A stretch of DNA of 28,351 nt from a virus: the IMG/VR virus record IMGVR_UViG_3300034418_010924, positions 1-28,351 of that record; one strand, 5' to 3'. The notes under the pieces were generated by a model, which searched no databases, was not told the origin of the DNA, and was given only the letters and a program-made list of their open reading frames with translations. Position 1 is the first letter of the stretch, and every line of letters starts with the position of its first letter. Position numbers and translations under genes: made by a program. Below are positions 1 to 5,876 of the stretch, in pieces.

Positions 1-152
1 AATACTCAAGAGCCTCAACAATTGAATAACAACATGACATTATGTGCATTCTGTGCACTAATTTACTTTTCACTGACTAGGGTTGACTTATTCCTTAGCG
101 GGTGCAGGTTCTGTATACGCTACGAATAGGCCAGCCCTTCTCAATTTGTAGG

Positions 153-170
153 GTGATCATTAGTGATCAC
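153..170. promoter_or_regulatory. 7-bp perfect inverted repeat (operator or hairpin)
   Basis: GTGATCA, a 4-base TTAG spacer, then TGATCAC form a perfect dyad. It lies 78 bases upstream of the first start codon at 248. It could be a binding site for a dimeric repressor or an RNA hairpin; without a T-run it is not a terminator. Confidence 0.5.
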
Positions 171-177
171 GACTCTC

Positions 178-219
178 TCCCTGAACCTATTTGGTTCACT
201 GAGGGACTCAATCCCTTTT
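178..219 (+). promoter_or_regulatory. Competing hairpins, attenuator-like
   Basis: TCCCT (178-182) plus GAACC (183-187) can pair with GGTTC (193-197) and AGGGA (202-206). The same AGGGA can instead pair with a second TCCCT at 212-216, over a 5-base loop and followed by TTTC. The two structures exclude each other, as in an attenuator, but the downstream stem is only 5 bp and the T-run is short. This is inference from pairing alone. Confidence 0.35.
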
Positions 220-247
220 CATTTACATCAACTTACAGGTGATTCTC

Positions 248-559
248 ATGACTGATTTTGATTGCCACGCGGCGACTGAACTTGATCTTTACGCTCGCAA
301 TTTCTCCGGCGTTCACTACAACTCCGTCGGCAAATGTTTATCTAAGTTCCACCAACGTGGTGACTTTAACTATGAACGCGCTGTTAAATATATCGAACGC
401 AACTTAGTTACTCCGGCTGCCAAAGATTATTTGCTCACACAATGCAGCATGACACAGAACTTACGTAATACCTTCCCTAAATCTATGCGTATGTTTGTAT
501 CTGAGCAGCTAGTTAGCAGCTTCCGCGCAGAATTTGAACTTGGTAACTACTGGGCTTGA
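248..559 (+). CDS. Small phage protein of unknown function (103 aa)
   Basis: First gene of the rightward small-gene train. I chose ATG 248 because an AGGTGA Shine-Dalgarno lies 6 bases upstream; a GTG at 239 is also in frame. The 103-residue product is soluble, with no signal or membrane segment. Its central part (around ERAVKYIERNLVTPAAKDY and the following FPKSMR) resembles small uncharacterised proteins I recall from marine phages and plasmids, but I cannot name a family. It is followed after 2 bases by the next gene, so translation is probably coupled. Function unknown. Confidence 0.75.
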   Translation: MTDFDCHAATELDLYARNFSGVHYNSVGKCLSKFHQRGDFNYERAVKYIERNLVTPAAKDYLLTQCSMTQNLRNTFPKSMRMFVSEQLVSSFRAEFELGNYWA

Positions 560-561
560 TT

Positions 562-834
562 ATGTCTAATTTCACCACAGAAAGTGTTGACTTGCCTTCT
601 CATTGGGCGAGTTATCTGATCAACGGCGATGCGTCTTCGTTCTCACTAAATGATGACGGAGGTGAAGAAGAGATAGCCCTAATTGATAAGATCATCGAAG
701 ATCTTGGCTGGGGAGATCCTACACATACCTCAGAAGAATCAGGGTTTATGAAATATCATGACGCACATAATTATGGTGTGCTTGCTTCTGACTGCCTTAC
801 TTATTACTTTCTAGTTCCTTCTTCTGCATCATGA
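562..834 (+). CDS. Small acidic hypothetical protein (90 aa)
   Basis: Starts at ATG 562, two bases after the preceding stop (TGATTATG junction). The 90-residue product is acidic in its middle (DDGGEEE) and rich in aromatic residues near the C-terminus; it has no recognisable motif, signal or membrane segment. The stop overlaps the next start as ATGA, pointing to translational coupling. The call rests on operon position and length; no function can be given. Confidence 0.6.
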   Translation: MSNFTTESVDLPSHWASYLINGDASSFSLNDDGGEEEIALIDKIIEDLGWGDPTHTSEESGFMKYHDAHNYGVLASDCLTYYFLVPSSAS

Positions 835-1037
835 TTCAAACTGACACTCGATACGCACAGCCAACTGTGTTTAAGGTCACCACAACCTTGGAGGACAAAT
901 ACATTCAATTAGATACGCATGGCGACGTATCAGAAATGAACAGTGCTACTGGCAAAGTCGGTAACACTTTTATGCGTGTTGTTTCGTATGTATCGAACGA
1001 CGCCGCTGTTTATGAAACTATTGAGTGGGAGGATTGA
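831..1037 (+). CDS. Small hypothetical protein (68 aa)
   Basis: ATG 831 overlaps the previous stop (ATGA). The 68-residue product looks beta-rich: VFKVTTTLEDKYIQLDT, then MRVVSYV. It has no catalytic motif that I recognise. It ends two bases before the next ATG, within the GGAGG that serves as that gene's ribosome binding site. Function unknown; early phage region protein by context. Confidence 0.6.
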   Translation: MIQTDTRYAQPTVFKVTTTLEDKYIQLDTHGDVSEMNSATGKVGNTFMRVVSYVSNDAAVYETIEWED

Positions 1038-1039
1038 TC

Positions 1040-1339
1040 ATGACTAACATCGACCGCCTCAACGTCCCTGGTGTGGATGCACCTTACTCTCGTGTTCGTT
1101 CTATTGAACTTGCCGATCGCGAATCGTTCGCGTTGAGGGTATCAATGGATGATCCAGATAAGTGGATCAATTGTGTATACGAGAACTCACGATTCGCCAC
1201 TTTCATGTGGCACAAATCTGAGGGAAAGATGCTGCTAGTTACAGCAAACAATCGCCTGGGTAAGTTCCGCAAACAGAACTGTAAATCCATGGATGAGTTC
1301 TGCACCAAAGTCAACAACTATCTCGCCAAACAATCATGA
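1040..1339 (+). CDS. Small hypothetical protein (99 aa)
   Basis: The start is ATG 1040, preceded by a strong GGAGG 11 bases upstream that sits inside the end of the previous gene; an in-frame GTG at 1025 lies before that site and is less likely. The stop codon forms part of a TGATCATG-type junction upstream and an ATGA overlap downstream. The protein has mixed secondary structure, a basic C-terminal half and no recognised motif. Function unknown. Confidence 0.65.
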   Translation: MTNIDRLNVPGVDAPYSRVRSIELADRESFALRVSMDDPDKWINCVYENSRFATFMWHKSEGKMLLVTANNRLGKFRKQNCKSMDEFCTKVNNYLAKQS

Positions 1340-1515
1340 GCCACACTGAAATTCACTGGGTTTGCGTTGGTTACGATACCAAGAAGCATATGAACGATGC
1401 TCTTGGTTATCTAACTGATACAGCTACACAAGCTGAGGCTAAGTGTAAGCAATTGCATCCTAACTTCGAGATCTATTACACATGTCGCCACGATCAATGG
1501 GAGGCTAATCGTTAA
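1336..1515 (+). CDS. 59-aa hypothetical protein
   Basis: This ORF fills the gap between two neighbours exactly: ATG 1336 overlaps the preceding stop (ATGA), and its TAA is followed two bases later by the next ATG. The product starts MSHTEIHWVCVGYDTKKHMN and contains a second Cys-containing stretch near the end (IYYTCRHDQW). Amphipathic, no membrane segment. The precise junctions on both sides are the main support; function unknown. Confidence 0.65.
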   Translation: MSHTEIHWVCVGYDTKKHMNDALGYLTDTATQAEAKCKQLHPNFEIYYTCRHDQWEANR

Positions 1516-1517
1516 TC

Positions 1518-1748
1518 ATGAGCACACTTAAACTCCCTAGCTACGGCGAACTGCACACAATTATCCTGCCTGATGGACAGGAAATTGAGATTGATCTGCG
1601 CGACAGAAACGACGTGCAGTTGTTTGTTAACAACAGCTCTGGCGATTGCTACGAGTCTGTGTCAATCAAAGACAACGATTGCGAAGGCAACCTTATCGAT
1701 GACCATCCATCATTATCTGCTGCTGAACGTAACCCTTCCCTTTCTTAA
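1518..1748 (+). CDS. Small acidic hypothetical protein (76 aa)
   Basis: ATG 1518 follows the previous TAA by two bases (TAATCATG). The product is acidic, with an N-terminal beta-like half (TIILPDGQEIEIDLRDR) and a polar Asp/Ser-rich C-terminal half. An alternative reading frame (1573-1791) is longer-reaching but lacks coupling signals and crosses the next gene's start, so it was not chosen. No recognised domain. Confidence 0.6.
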   Translation: MSTLKLPSYGELHTIILPDGQEIEIDLRDRNDVQLFVNNSSGDCYESVSIKDNDCEGNLIDDHPSLSAAERNPSLS

Positions 1749-1750
1749 TC

Positions 1751-1960
1751 ATGAAACGATTCCTCGCTTTGTACTTTCACCACGTCGATGAACACAACAT
1801 CAAGAAAGAACATATGTATATCTATGCGAAAGATATATCTGAAGCATTAAGCAAATGGTCTGCTATCTCGTCTAAGAACGATCAGTTAGTGCACCTAACT
1901 CCTTACCTAACAGTAGACGAACAGTGGAAAGAATACGAGGCAAGGAAAGCATCACAATGA
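1751..1960 (+). CDS. Small hypothetical protein (69 aa)
   Basis: ATG 1751 follows the preceding TAA by two bases, again as TAATCATG. The pattern is a beta strand with an aromatic run (LALYFHHVDE), then an amphipathic helix (ISEALSKWSAISSKN). This resembles the many small phage proteins that pair one strand with an 'A..F/W' helix, but no family name can be given. Its stop overlaps the start of a 29-aa membrane peptide (ATGA). Confidence 0.6.
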   Translation: MKRFLALYFHHVDEHNIKKEHMYIYAKDISEALSKWSAISSKNDQLVHLTPYLTVDEQWKEYEARKASQ

Positions 1961-2046
1961 TTACTATCTTATTTCTAGTAACTTGTTGGGCACTAATCAT
2001 GTTCTGCTGTTATTGTCTTTTCGCTATCAACCCACAGGAGTATTAA
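1957..2046 (+). CDS. 29-aa single-span membrane peptide
   Basis: ATG 1957 overlaps the preceding stop (ATGA); TAA at 2044 is followed two bases later by the next ATG. The 29 residues are almost entirely hydrophobic from position 2 to 23 (MITILFLVTCWALIMFCCYC and onward), with a short polar tail NPQEY, so this is one transmembrane helix with three Cys. Its last codons (CAG GAG) also supply the GGAG ribosome binding site of the next gene. It could be a small inner-membrane effector, or a translated spacer; the two-sided coupling favours a real gene. Confidence 0.55.
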   Translation: MITILFLVTCWALIMFCCYCLFAINPQEY

Positions 2047-2048
2047 TC

Positions 2049-2243
2049 ATGCAGCCAAAGAAGATCAGACGGATTGTCGTCACTCGAACCGTTATCTATG
2101 ACGTTGATTGTTTCGAACGAGACAGCAACACGTTAGGTAAACCTATCGGCGACGAACATTTCAAAGACTTTGTAGTTACCCACGCTGACAAAGATCTATC
2201 TAATCCCTTTATCTACACACAGGAGGTTGAGATTAAATCATGA
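2049..2243 (+). CDS. Small hypothetical protein (64 aa)
   Basis: I chose ATG 2049 because GGAG at 2037-2040 is spaced 8 bases away; an in-frame TTG at 1983 lacks such a site and would run through the membrane peptide. The product opens with a basic segment (MQPKKIRRIVVTR) and has an acidic C-terminus. No motif recognised. The stop overlaps the next start (ATGA). Confidence 0.6.
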   Translation: MQPKKIRRIVVTRTVIYDVDCFERDSNTLGKPIGDEHFKDFVVTHADKDLSNPFIYTQEVEIKS

Positions 2244-2455
2244 GCACTTCACTCGAGCTACAGCAACGAGTCGATAAAGCTTGCGAAAACTTTATCACTG
2301 AGATCCAAGAATGTTTGGAGGTTAACGAGAAGCTGAATGAAATGGATAGTGATCAACGTCTCTTCTTTATAGAGACTGAGGTTCTACCTATTCTCGACGA
2401 CATCATTAACTACGATCCGACTGAACAAACACCGTACGAATTCTTTCACCAGTAA
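2240..2455 (+). CDS. Small acidic helical protein (71 aa)
   Basis: ATG 2240 overlaps the preceding stop; GGAGG lies about 13 bases upstream. The product is acidic and probably all-helical (LELQQRVDKACENFITEIQE, then EVNEKLNEMDSDQ), with no transmembrane part. It closes the first coupled run of ten genes; the next 160 bases hold no clear gene. Function unknown. Confidence 0.6.
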   Translation: MSTSLELQQRVDKACENFITEIQECLEVNEKLNEMDSDQRLFFIETEVLPILDDIINYDPTEQTPYEFFHQ

Positions 2456-2513
2456 GAACAATGACTAAGCGCAAAGGCTAAGTACGTCACCGCTTCCCGC
2501 TAACGCGGAGCCA

Positions 2514-2552
2514 ACTCACACAACACACTCACACAACACACTCACACATCAC
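2514..2552. repeat. Three tandem 13-bp C/A-rich repeats
   Basis: ACTCACACAACAC occurs twice in direct succession (2514-2526 and 2527-2539), followed by a third copy with one A-to-T change (2540-2552) and then ATCATCATGG. The tract contains no G and should be unstructured as RNA. It lies between two small-gene groups; a short ORF (2560-2613, 17 aa) begins right after it. It may be a binding site or a translation-enhancing leader; role unknown. Confidence 0.7.
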
Positions 2553-2617
2553 ATCATCATGGTTGCTTACAACGCTGCGCGACGCTTCAAGAATCTCCTG
2601 GGGATGTTTTAGTTGCC

Positions 2618-3157
2618 ATGCTCAAAGTAACTAACAGGACTAGAGCTTCAAAGACAGCAGGGAAATTTATCTACTGCCCGCACTGTGGTTCTCAACATCG
2701 AGTCTTTCACTTCGCTTGGTCAGCTATTGAGTGCACTGACTGTGGGAACTGCTCAGGTAAATGCGAGTATCTACTGGAGAAGCCCACGCTGCCTAAGAAA
2801 GATCGACCAGTGATCGCTCTGATCTTCGATCGCAGCTTCTGGAGCTTCATTGACAAGTTCAATGAGCACATTCTCTATGACTACGGCCACGAACTTGTAG
2901 AAGTAGATAGCAGCGGAACACGAACCGCATGGCACTACCGACCCATAGGAAACGATGACTACGATTCAGCGGAGGATTTACCTCTGTGGGTCTGGGATGA
3001 CCTGCGCGAGTATCTCTCATTGAGACATAACATGATCCCAGAAGATCTAAGCGTCTGTAGGCGCATGGTTGACCCTGGTCTTGGCATAATGCTGCCGGAA
3101 GACATAGAAATTCTCAAACAAGGTGGACTTCCCGATGGCTGCATCCGAGCAAAGTGA
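2618..3157 (+). CDS. Zinc-ribbon protein with C-terminal extension (179 aa)
   Basis: The N-terminal 45 residues form a zinc ribbon: CPHC at 20-23 and CTDC at 39-42, preceded by a basic KVTNRTRASKTAGKF segment. I recall short stand-alone ribbon proteins with the same YCPHC...FHFAWSA layout in cyanophages. Here about 130 further residues follow, with a hydrophobic strand (RPVIALIF), an acidic loop and a helical end, which I do not recognise. Zinc binding is a fair inference; nucleic-acid binding or protein interaction is only a guess. No clear ribosome binding site precedes ATG 2618. Confidence 0.7.
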   Translation: MLKVTNRTRASKTAGKFIYCPHCGSQHRVFHFAWSAIECTDCGNCSGKCEYLLEKPTLPKKDRPVIALIFDRSFWSFIDKFNEHILYDYGHELVEVDSSGTRTAWHYRPIGNDDYDSAEDLPLWVWDDLREYLSLRHNMIPEDLSVCRRMVDPGLGIMLPEDIEILKQGGLPDGCIRAK

Positions 3158-3197
3158 ATAAGGTAAGGTGTCGTCTACGTAACTGCAGTTTGAAAAC

Positions 3198-3422
3198 ATG
3201 GCTAAAGACAAACCACTTTCAAAGGAAGAAGTACAGGAGGCTGCTGATCTTTTCTTCGAATCTTTCGCGATCATTCGAACCGGAATGCCTGATGGATCTA
3301 CAACGGAAGACACCCTAAAGGTGCTCGAATATGTAGCCAAACTGGCTATCAAGATGAGAATCGATCGAGAACGTGAGAAGCTTTCTAGCTTTGGCTACAT
3401 GAAAGAGGTTAACGAACTGTAG
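3198..3422 (+). CDS. Small helical hypothetical protein (74 aa)
   Basis: Starts at ATG 3198 without an obvious Shine-Dalgarno sequence. The charged N-terminus (MAKDKPLSKEEVQEAADLF) leads into two amphipathic helices and a basic stretch (KMRIDREREKL). Soluble, no recognised family. It ends 4 bases before the stop of an oppositely oriented short ORF (3427-3546). Confidence 0.6.
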   Translation: MAKDKPLSKEEVQEAADLFFESFAIIRTGMPDGSTTEDTLKVLEYVAKLAIKMRIDREREKLSSFGYMKEVNEL

Positions 3423-3426
3423 TAAC

Positions 3427-3546
3427 TCAAATCAAACGCAACCTATCATCACCGTGACCTGGCTTCTCAACAGCATTATTAACCTTTTGTTTATCCACCC
3501 GCCACGCAAACAAAGCCCGTCTAACCTGATCCCAAAGCGAATCTAA
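3427..3546 (-). pseudogene. Leftward 39-codon ORF lacking an in-frame start
   Basis: The leftward strand of this otherwise empty gap reads as plausible protein: SLWDQVRRALFAWRVDKQ, then a tail ending VEKPGHGDDRLRLI. I have a weak recollection of this tail in small cyanophage proteins. No ATG, GTG or TTG opens the frame near its beginning; a TAG lies a few codons upstream. An ATG at 3550-3548 is one base out of phase (ATG TTT A GAT TCG), so deleting a single A would give a complete short gene. It may be a frameshifted gene, a non-standard start or a sequence error. Confidence 0.4.
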
Positions 3547-3548
3547 AC

Positions 3549-3749
3549 ATGACTAACACCGGGAACATGCCGACCTATCGGAATCTATTGCACATTCTCA
3601 AGGTTTTAGACAAAGAACAGTTGGACTGTGTTCCCACAATCTACAATGCTGCGACTGACGAGTACTTACCAATAGACAGGTTTGTGTTTGCGTCAGGCGA
3701 GGATAAAATCCTTGCGATTGATCACCCCTATTTCCGCGTCGATTCATGA
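3549..3749 (+). CDS. Small hypothetical protein (66 aa)
   Basis: ATG 3549 shares a CATG with the antisense ATG of the leftward ORF just described. The product (MTNTGNMPTYRNLLHILKVL and onward) has the pattern of small phage proteins that begin with a short helix followed by 'DCVPTIYNAATDEYLP', a strand-turn-strand layout; the family is not named. The stop overlaps the next start as ATGA. Confidence 0.6.
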   Translation: MTNTGNMPTYRNLLHILKVLDKEQLDCVPTIYNAATDEYLPIDRFVFASGEDKILAIDHPYFRVDS

Positions 3750-3913
3750 CCACAAGGCCTTTTATCATTCGATATCGAGACGCAGATAACAATCTGACGA
3801 AAACACACATCACAGCATCAGATTCAGTTGAAGCAATTCAAAAATTCAAACAAGATCATAAGTTCAATCTGATTTACGCCTGCATTCCAGATGACTTCGA
3901 ACCCTGTCCCTGA
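3746..3913 (+). CDS. 55-aa hypothetical protein
   Basis: ATG 3746 overlaps the preceding stop (ATGA), and the frame stays open to TGA 3911-3913. The product is MTTRPFIIRYRDADNNLTKT followed by a helix with SVEAIQKFKQDHK and a final strand. This beta-beta-helix-beta layout with an 'A...FK' helix is common in short phage proteins. It overlaps the next gene by 23 bases. Function unknown. Confidence 0.6.
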   Translation: MTTRPFIIRYRDADNNLTKTHITASDSVEAIQKFKQDHKFNLIYACIPDDFEPCP

Positions 3914-4301
3914 AACTAGTTCTAACTCTAGGAACGACGTGACAAAAATCGAGTCGGAGATGCTTGAAGCTATTAAAGAGCTTAAAGACTGGAAGAAGCA
4001 AAATACACGAGTAGAGATTATCGATTTTCCTGGTATTGAGAAACGTGCGAACGTTTATCTTTACTCCAAATGTGTATGCAAACTCACTGAGGATGAAATA
4101 GAGATAAACCATCGCGGTTTTATGACTAGCACCACAAAATCTAGGCTTAACGCATTACTCAACGAATTCAACGGATCCGTGCAAATCGTTCAGATCAAAG
4201 GGGTGTGGTATCTAAAGATGAAGCACCCACTTAAAGAGTTTTCTTTCTCTTGGAAGGTAATCCCCTCCCACGCTCAACCTTTTACTTTCAAACGAATTTA
4301 A
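3891..4301 (+). CDS. Hypothetical phage protein (136 aa)
   Basis: ATG 3891 is the first in-frame start and overlaps the previous gene by 23 bases. Residues 1-45 are charged and helical; the C-terminal half holds a segment GFMTSTTKSRLNALLNEF followed by two strands ending in VWYLKM. I recall 'GG(W/F)xTxTTKxxxN' as a recurring core of uncharacterised small phage and plasmid proteins, so the C-terminal part probably belongs there. No enzymatic motif. Followed two bases later by the next ATG. Confidence 0.65.
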   Translation: MTSNPVPETSSNSRNDVTKIESEMLEAIKELKDWKKQNTRVEIIDFPGIEKRANVYLYSKCVCKLTEDEIEINHRGFMTSTTKSRLNALLNEFNGSVQIVQIKGVWYLKMKHPLKEFSFSWKVIPSHAQPFTFKRI

Positions 4302-4303
4302 TT

Positions 4304-4507
4304 ATGTCAAACACTCACGAAATCTACAGCGAAGCGATTCTGTTCATTCTCGATTCACTCAGCCCAACAGAAAGAATCCAGCTTAAAGACGATTTACGCC
4401 TCAAGCTGGATCGATCTTATGAACTTCACGCCTCCACGCTGCAAGGCTTGAAAAAGCTAGAGGAGCTGATCAAGGTAAGCGATTACACCAGGCAGATAGG
4501 AGATTGA
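4304..4507 (+). CDS. Small helical hypothetical protein (67 aa)
   Basis: I chose ATG 4304, two bases after the previous stop, over an upstream in-frame TTG. The product is helical and charged (SNTHEIYSEAILFILDSL, then RIQLKDDLRLKLDRSYEL). Its stop (TGA 4505-4507) is immediately next to the stop of the leftward gene at 4508, a tail-to-tail junction with no gap. Function unknown. Confidence 0.6.
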   Translation: MSNTHEIYSEAILFILDSLSPTERIQLKDDLRLKLDRSYELHASTLQGLKKLEELIKVSDYTRQIGD

Positions 4508-4666
4508 TCAGTACGCTCTAGAGCGCACATAAGGCACTCCTCGGTACACAAGAACATTACGCCCATCGCGGATGTTCATCTCACGAGCTTGGGTTTCAAT
4601 CCGCTCGCGCTCGATTCGTGCTTCCTCACGCTTTTTGTTGAGGTGTTGGACAACAGCAGTAGTCAT
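4508..4666 (-). CDS. 52-aa leftward protein with a YRGVPY motif
   Basis: A leftward ATG at 4666 opens a 52-codon frame ending exactly next to the preceding gene's stop. The product has a charged helix (HLNKKREEARIERERIETQA) and a C-terminal YRGVPYV motif; YRGVxY also marks the short DUF4278 proteins of cyanobacteria, so a distant link is possible. A rightward ORF across the same bases (4589-4852) has no start signal and an implausible composition. Together with the ORF at 3427 this is one of two leftward mini-genes inside the rightward train. Confidence 0.6.
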   Translation of the reverse strand: MTTAVVQHLNKKREEARIERERIETQAREMNIRDGRNVLVYRGVPYVRSRAY

Positions 4667-4736
4667 GACAGTGTTTTTGTAGTCATTGCTACTTTAAATG
4701 ACCAAACTATTTTTTGTAAGTTCCCCAGGTTACACA

Positions 4737-4949
4737 ATGAGCAAACTCAACAAACTTGTCCCTACAGTCCTAACCCTGCTAATTGGAGCAGGTTGTGGAG
4801 CGCTAGGTGTAAGAGGGATGCAGATGACATTGAACAAGGCAGAAAGAGCTGAGTGCGAAAGAGTTCAGTACAGAAAATTGGTTCACCTGACCACGGTCGT
4901 TGGTGACACGTATCACTGTTTGCCTTCTTATTACTTCAGGAATCAATGA
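4737..4949 (+). CDS. Small membrane-anchored protein (70 aa)
   Basis: I chose ATG 4737 because CCAGG lies 8 bases upstream and the protein then starts with a short basic segment before a hydrophobic stretch (KLVPTVLTLLIGAGCGALGV, about residues 6-25). This is one transmembrane helix or an uncleaved signal anchor; the Cys is not in a proper lipobox. An ATG at 4698 would add 13 residues. The rest is charged with two further Cys. The stop overlaps the next start (ATGA), so it is coupled to the MarR-like gene. Confidence 0.55.
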   Translation: MSKLNKLVPTVLTLLIGAGCGALGVRGMQMTLNKAERAECERVQYRKLVHLTTVVGDTYHCLPSYYFRNQ

Positions 4950-5254
4950 GACTCTCACGCTTCCTTAAACTCGCTAACGACATGTGCGAAGGCAGTCTCT
5001 GTTTTCAACAGTTCGTAGTGTTGACAGTCATTGCTGAAGAGCATCCTCTACCCATCGTCCGCTCAAAACTAGGGCAGACTCCTGCGCTGATGGAGACACC
5101 TAGAGCGACAATCTACAGACTCGTCAAGAATCTCATAGACAAAGGCTTGATCACAACAGGACAAGAATCGGAATCGGGAGACAAAGATAAGCGATATTCC
5201 TCTGTTTACCTGACAGGGAAAGGTCTTAACCTGTGGCAGAACTATGAAAGCTAG
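4946..5254 (+). CDS. MarR-like winged-helix DNA-binding protein
   Basis: The 102-residue product has the MarR order: an N-terminal helix, FQQFVVLTVIAEE (helix 2), a recognition region ATIYRLVKNLIDKGLI at about residues 52-67, then a charged wing (SGDKDKRYSSVYLTGKG) leading to the last helix. MarR proteins bind palindromic DNA as dimers; a full MarR has about 140 residues, so this is a short version lacking much of the dimerisation helices. It could regulate phage promoters. ATG 4946 overlaps the preceding stop (ATGA). Confidence 0.7.
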   Translation: MRLSRFLKLANDMCEGSLCFQQFVVLTVIAEEHPLPIVRSKLGQTPALMETPRATIYRLVKNLIDKGLITTGQESESGDKDKRYSSVYLTGKGLNLWQNYES

Positions 5255-5271
5255 AAAGGAGCCCACGCTGC

Positions 5272-5463
5272 ATGGTAAGAAAACCTCTAAGCATTTGTTT
5301 TATTGAGACATACTGTCGCTTGCCGCCAAAGCACCAGGCGCACACAATAGAAAGCTTTAAGTCAGCGTTAGATAATCTAGATCCCAAGGAAGATGCTGAT
5401 GAAATTCAGATGACGAAGGAGGCTATTAAGACCCTTTCAGAATTAGCGGGGACAATCAACTAA
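5272..5463 (+). CDS. Small hypothetical protein (63 aa)
   Basis: ATG 5272 is preceded by AAAGGAG, a strong ribosome binding site. The product starts MVRKPLSICFIETYCRLPPK and continues as an acidic helical segment (DPKEDADEIQMTKEAIKTL). No signal, membrane span or recognised motif. It closes the small-gene train; a terminator-like hairpin lies 40 bases downstream. Confidence 0.6.
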   Translation: MVRKPLSICFIETYCRLPPKHQAHTIESFKSALDNLDPKEDADEIQMTKEAIKTLSELAGTIN

Positions 5464-5502
5464 TTGTCACAACTAAAGCAGTTTTATTTTTAGATAGTAA
5501 AT

Positions 5503-5519
5503 ACCGTTAAAACGGTTTT
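5503..5519 (+). terminator. Possible weak Rho-independent terminator
   Basis: ACCGT, a 4-base TAAA loop and ACGGT form a 5-bp stem followed directly by a run of four T. It lies between the end of the small-gene train and the secreted-protein gene at 5534. The short stem makes it weak. Confidence 0.4.
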
Positions 5520-5533
5520 CTCATTAGCTATCC

Positions 5534-5872
5534 GTGCTGAAGTCTCTTCTCGTCGCCTCCGCTCTTTTAGTGGCTGGTTCATCCGCTACTGCCGGCGAGG
5601 TATATGTGAACCCTGAATTCAACGCTGGAGTAGGCACCGACTCTGGTTTCGGTTCAGCCATTTTGGAAACTCACGTCGGCTATGAGTTCGACAACGGCAT
5701 TTACGTGCAAGCAGGTCCCGCAGTCACCTTCCCCGACGGCGGCGAGAGCGACATCGAGCTTTCCGGCAAAACTGGCTTGTCTCACGGTCCTCTGTACGGC
5801 GAAGTTTCATTCATCACTGGCGATGACGAACTGAATCTCGGTTTTAAGGCCGGGGCTAAGTTCTATTTTTGA
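5534..5872 (+). CDS. Secreted beta-strand-rich, porin-like protein (112 aa)
   Basis: Starts with GTG 5534; an in-frame TAG just upstream excludes a longer form. Residues 1-20 are a signal peptide (MLKSLLVASALLVAGSSATA, Ala-X-Ala type cleavage). The mature part is a series of alternating strands with Gly turns, ending in Phe (AGAKFYF), as in small outer-membrane barrels. I recall short secreted proteins of this layout in cyanophages. At about 92 mature residues it is shorter than an 8-strand barrel usually is. It could act in the host envelope; its job is unknown. Confidence 0.65.
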   Translation: MLKSLLVASALLVAGSSATAGEVYVNPEFNAGVGTDSGFGSAILETHVGYEFDNGIYVQAGPAVTFPDGGESDIELSGKTGLSHGPLYGEVSFITGDDELNLGFKAGAKFYF

Positions 5873-5876
5873 GGTA

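Larger units (their letters stand above)
1..247. other. Leader region without a convincing gene
   Basis: No credible coding region is visible on either strand; the longest rightward open stretch (34-129) would give a Cys-rich 31-residue peptide with no start context. The stretch instead carries a series of inverted repeats: GTGCA/TGCAC at 44-58, a 7-bp pair at 153-170 and competing hairpins at 178-219, all just upstream of the first small gene. A TTGACT at 83-88 resembles a -35 box, but no good -10 lies at the normal distance. I infer a transcription start and structured 5' leader for the small-gene train. Confidence 0.5.

Noticed and set aside
34-129. Rightward 31-aa ORF rich in Cys in the leader
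   Set aside because: No ribosome binding site, odd composition, and it lies within the inverted-repeat region.
60-135. Possible tRNA-like stretch in the leader
   Set aside because: No acceptor stem, anticodon arm or T-arm consensus could be assembled.
2560-2613. 17-aa ORF after the tandem repeats
   Set aside because: Too short to support by composition; mentioned only as a possible leader peptide.
4589-4852. Rightward 87-aa ORF
   Set aside because: It crosses the leftward 52-aa gene and the membrane-protein gene, with no start signal and non-natural composition.
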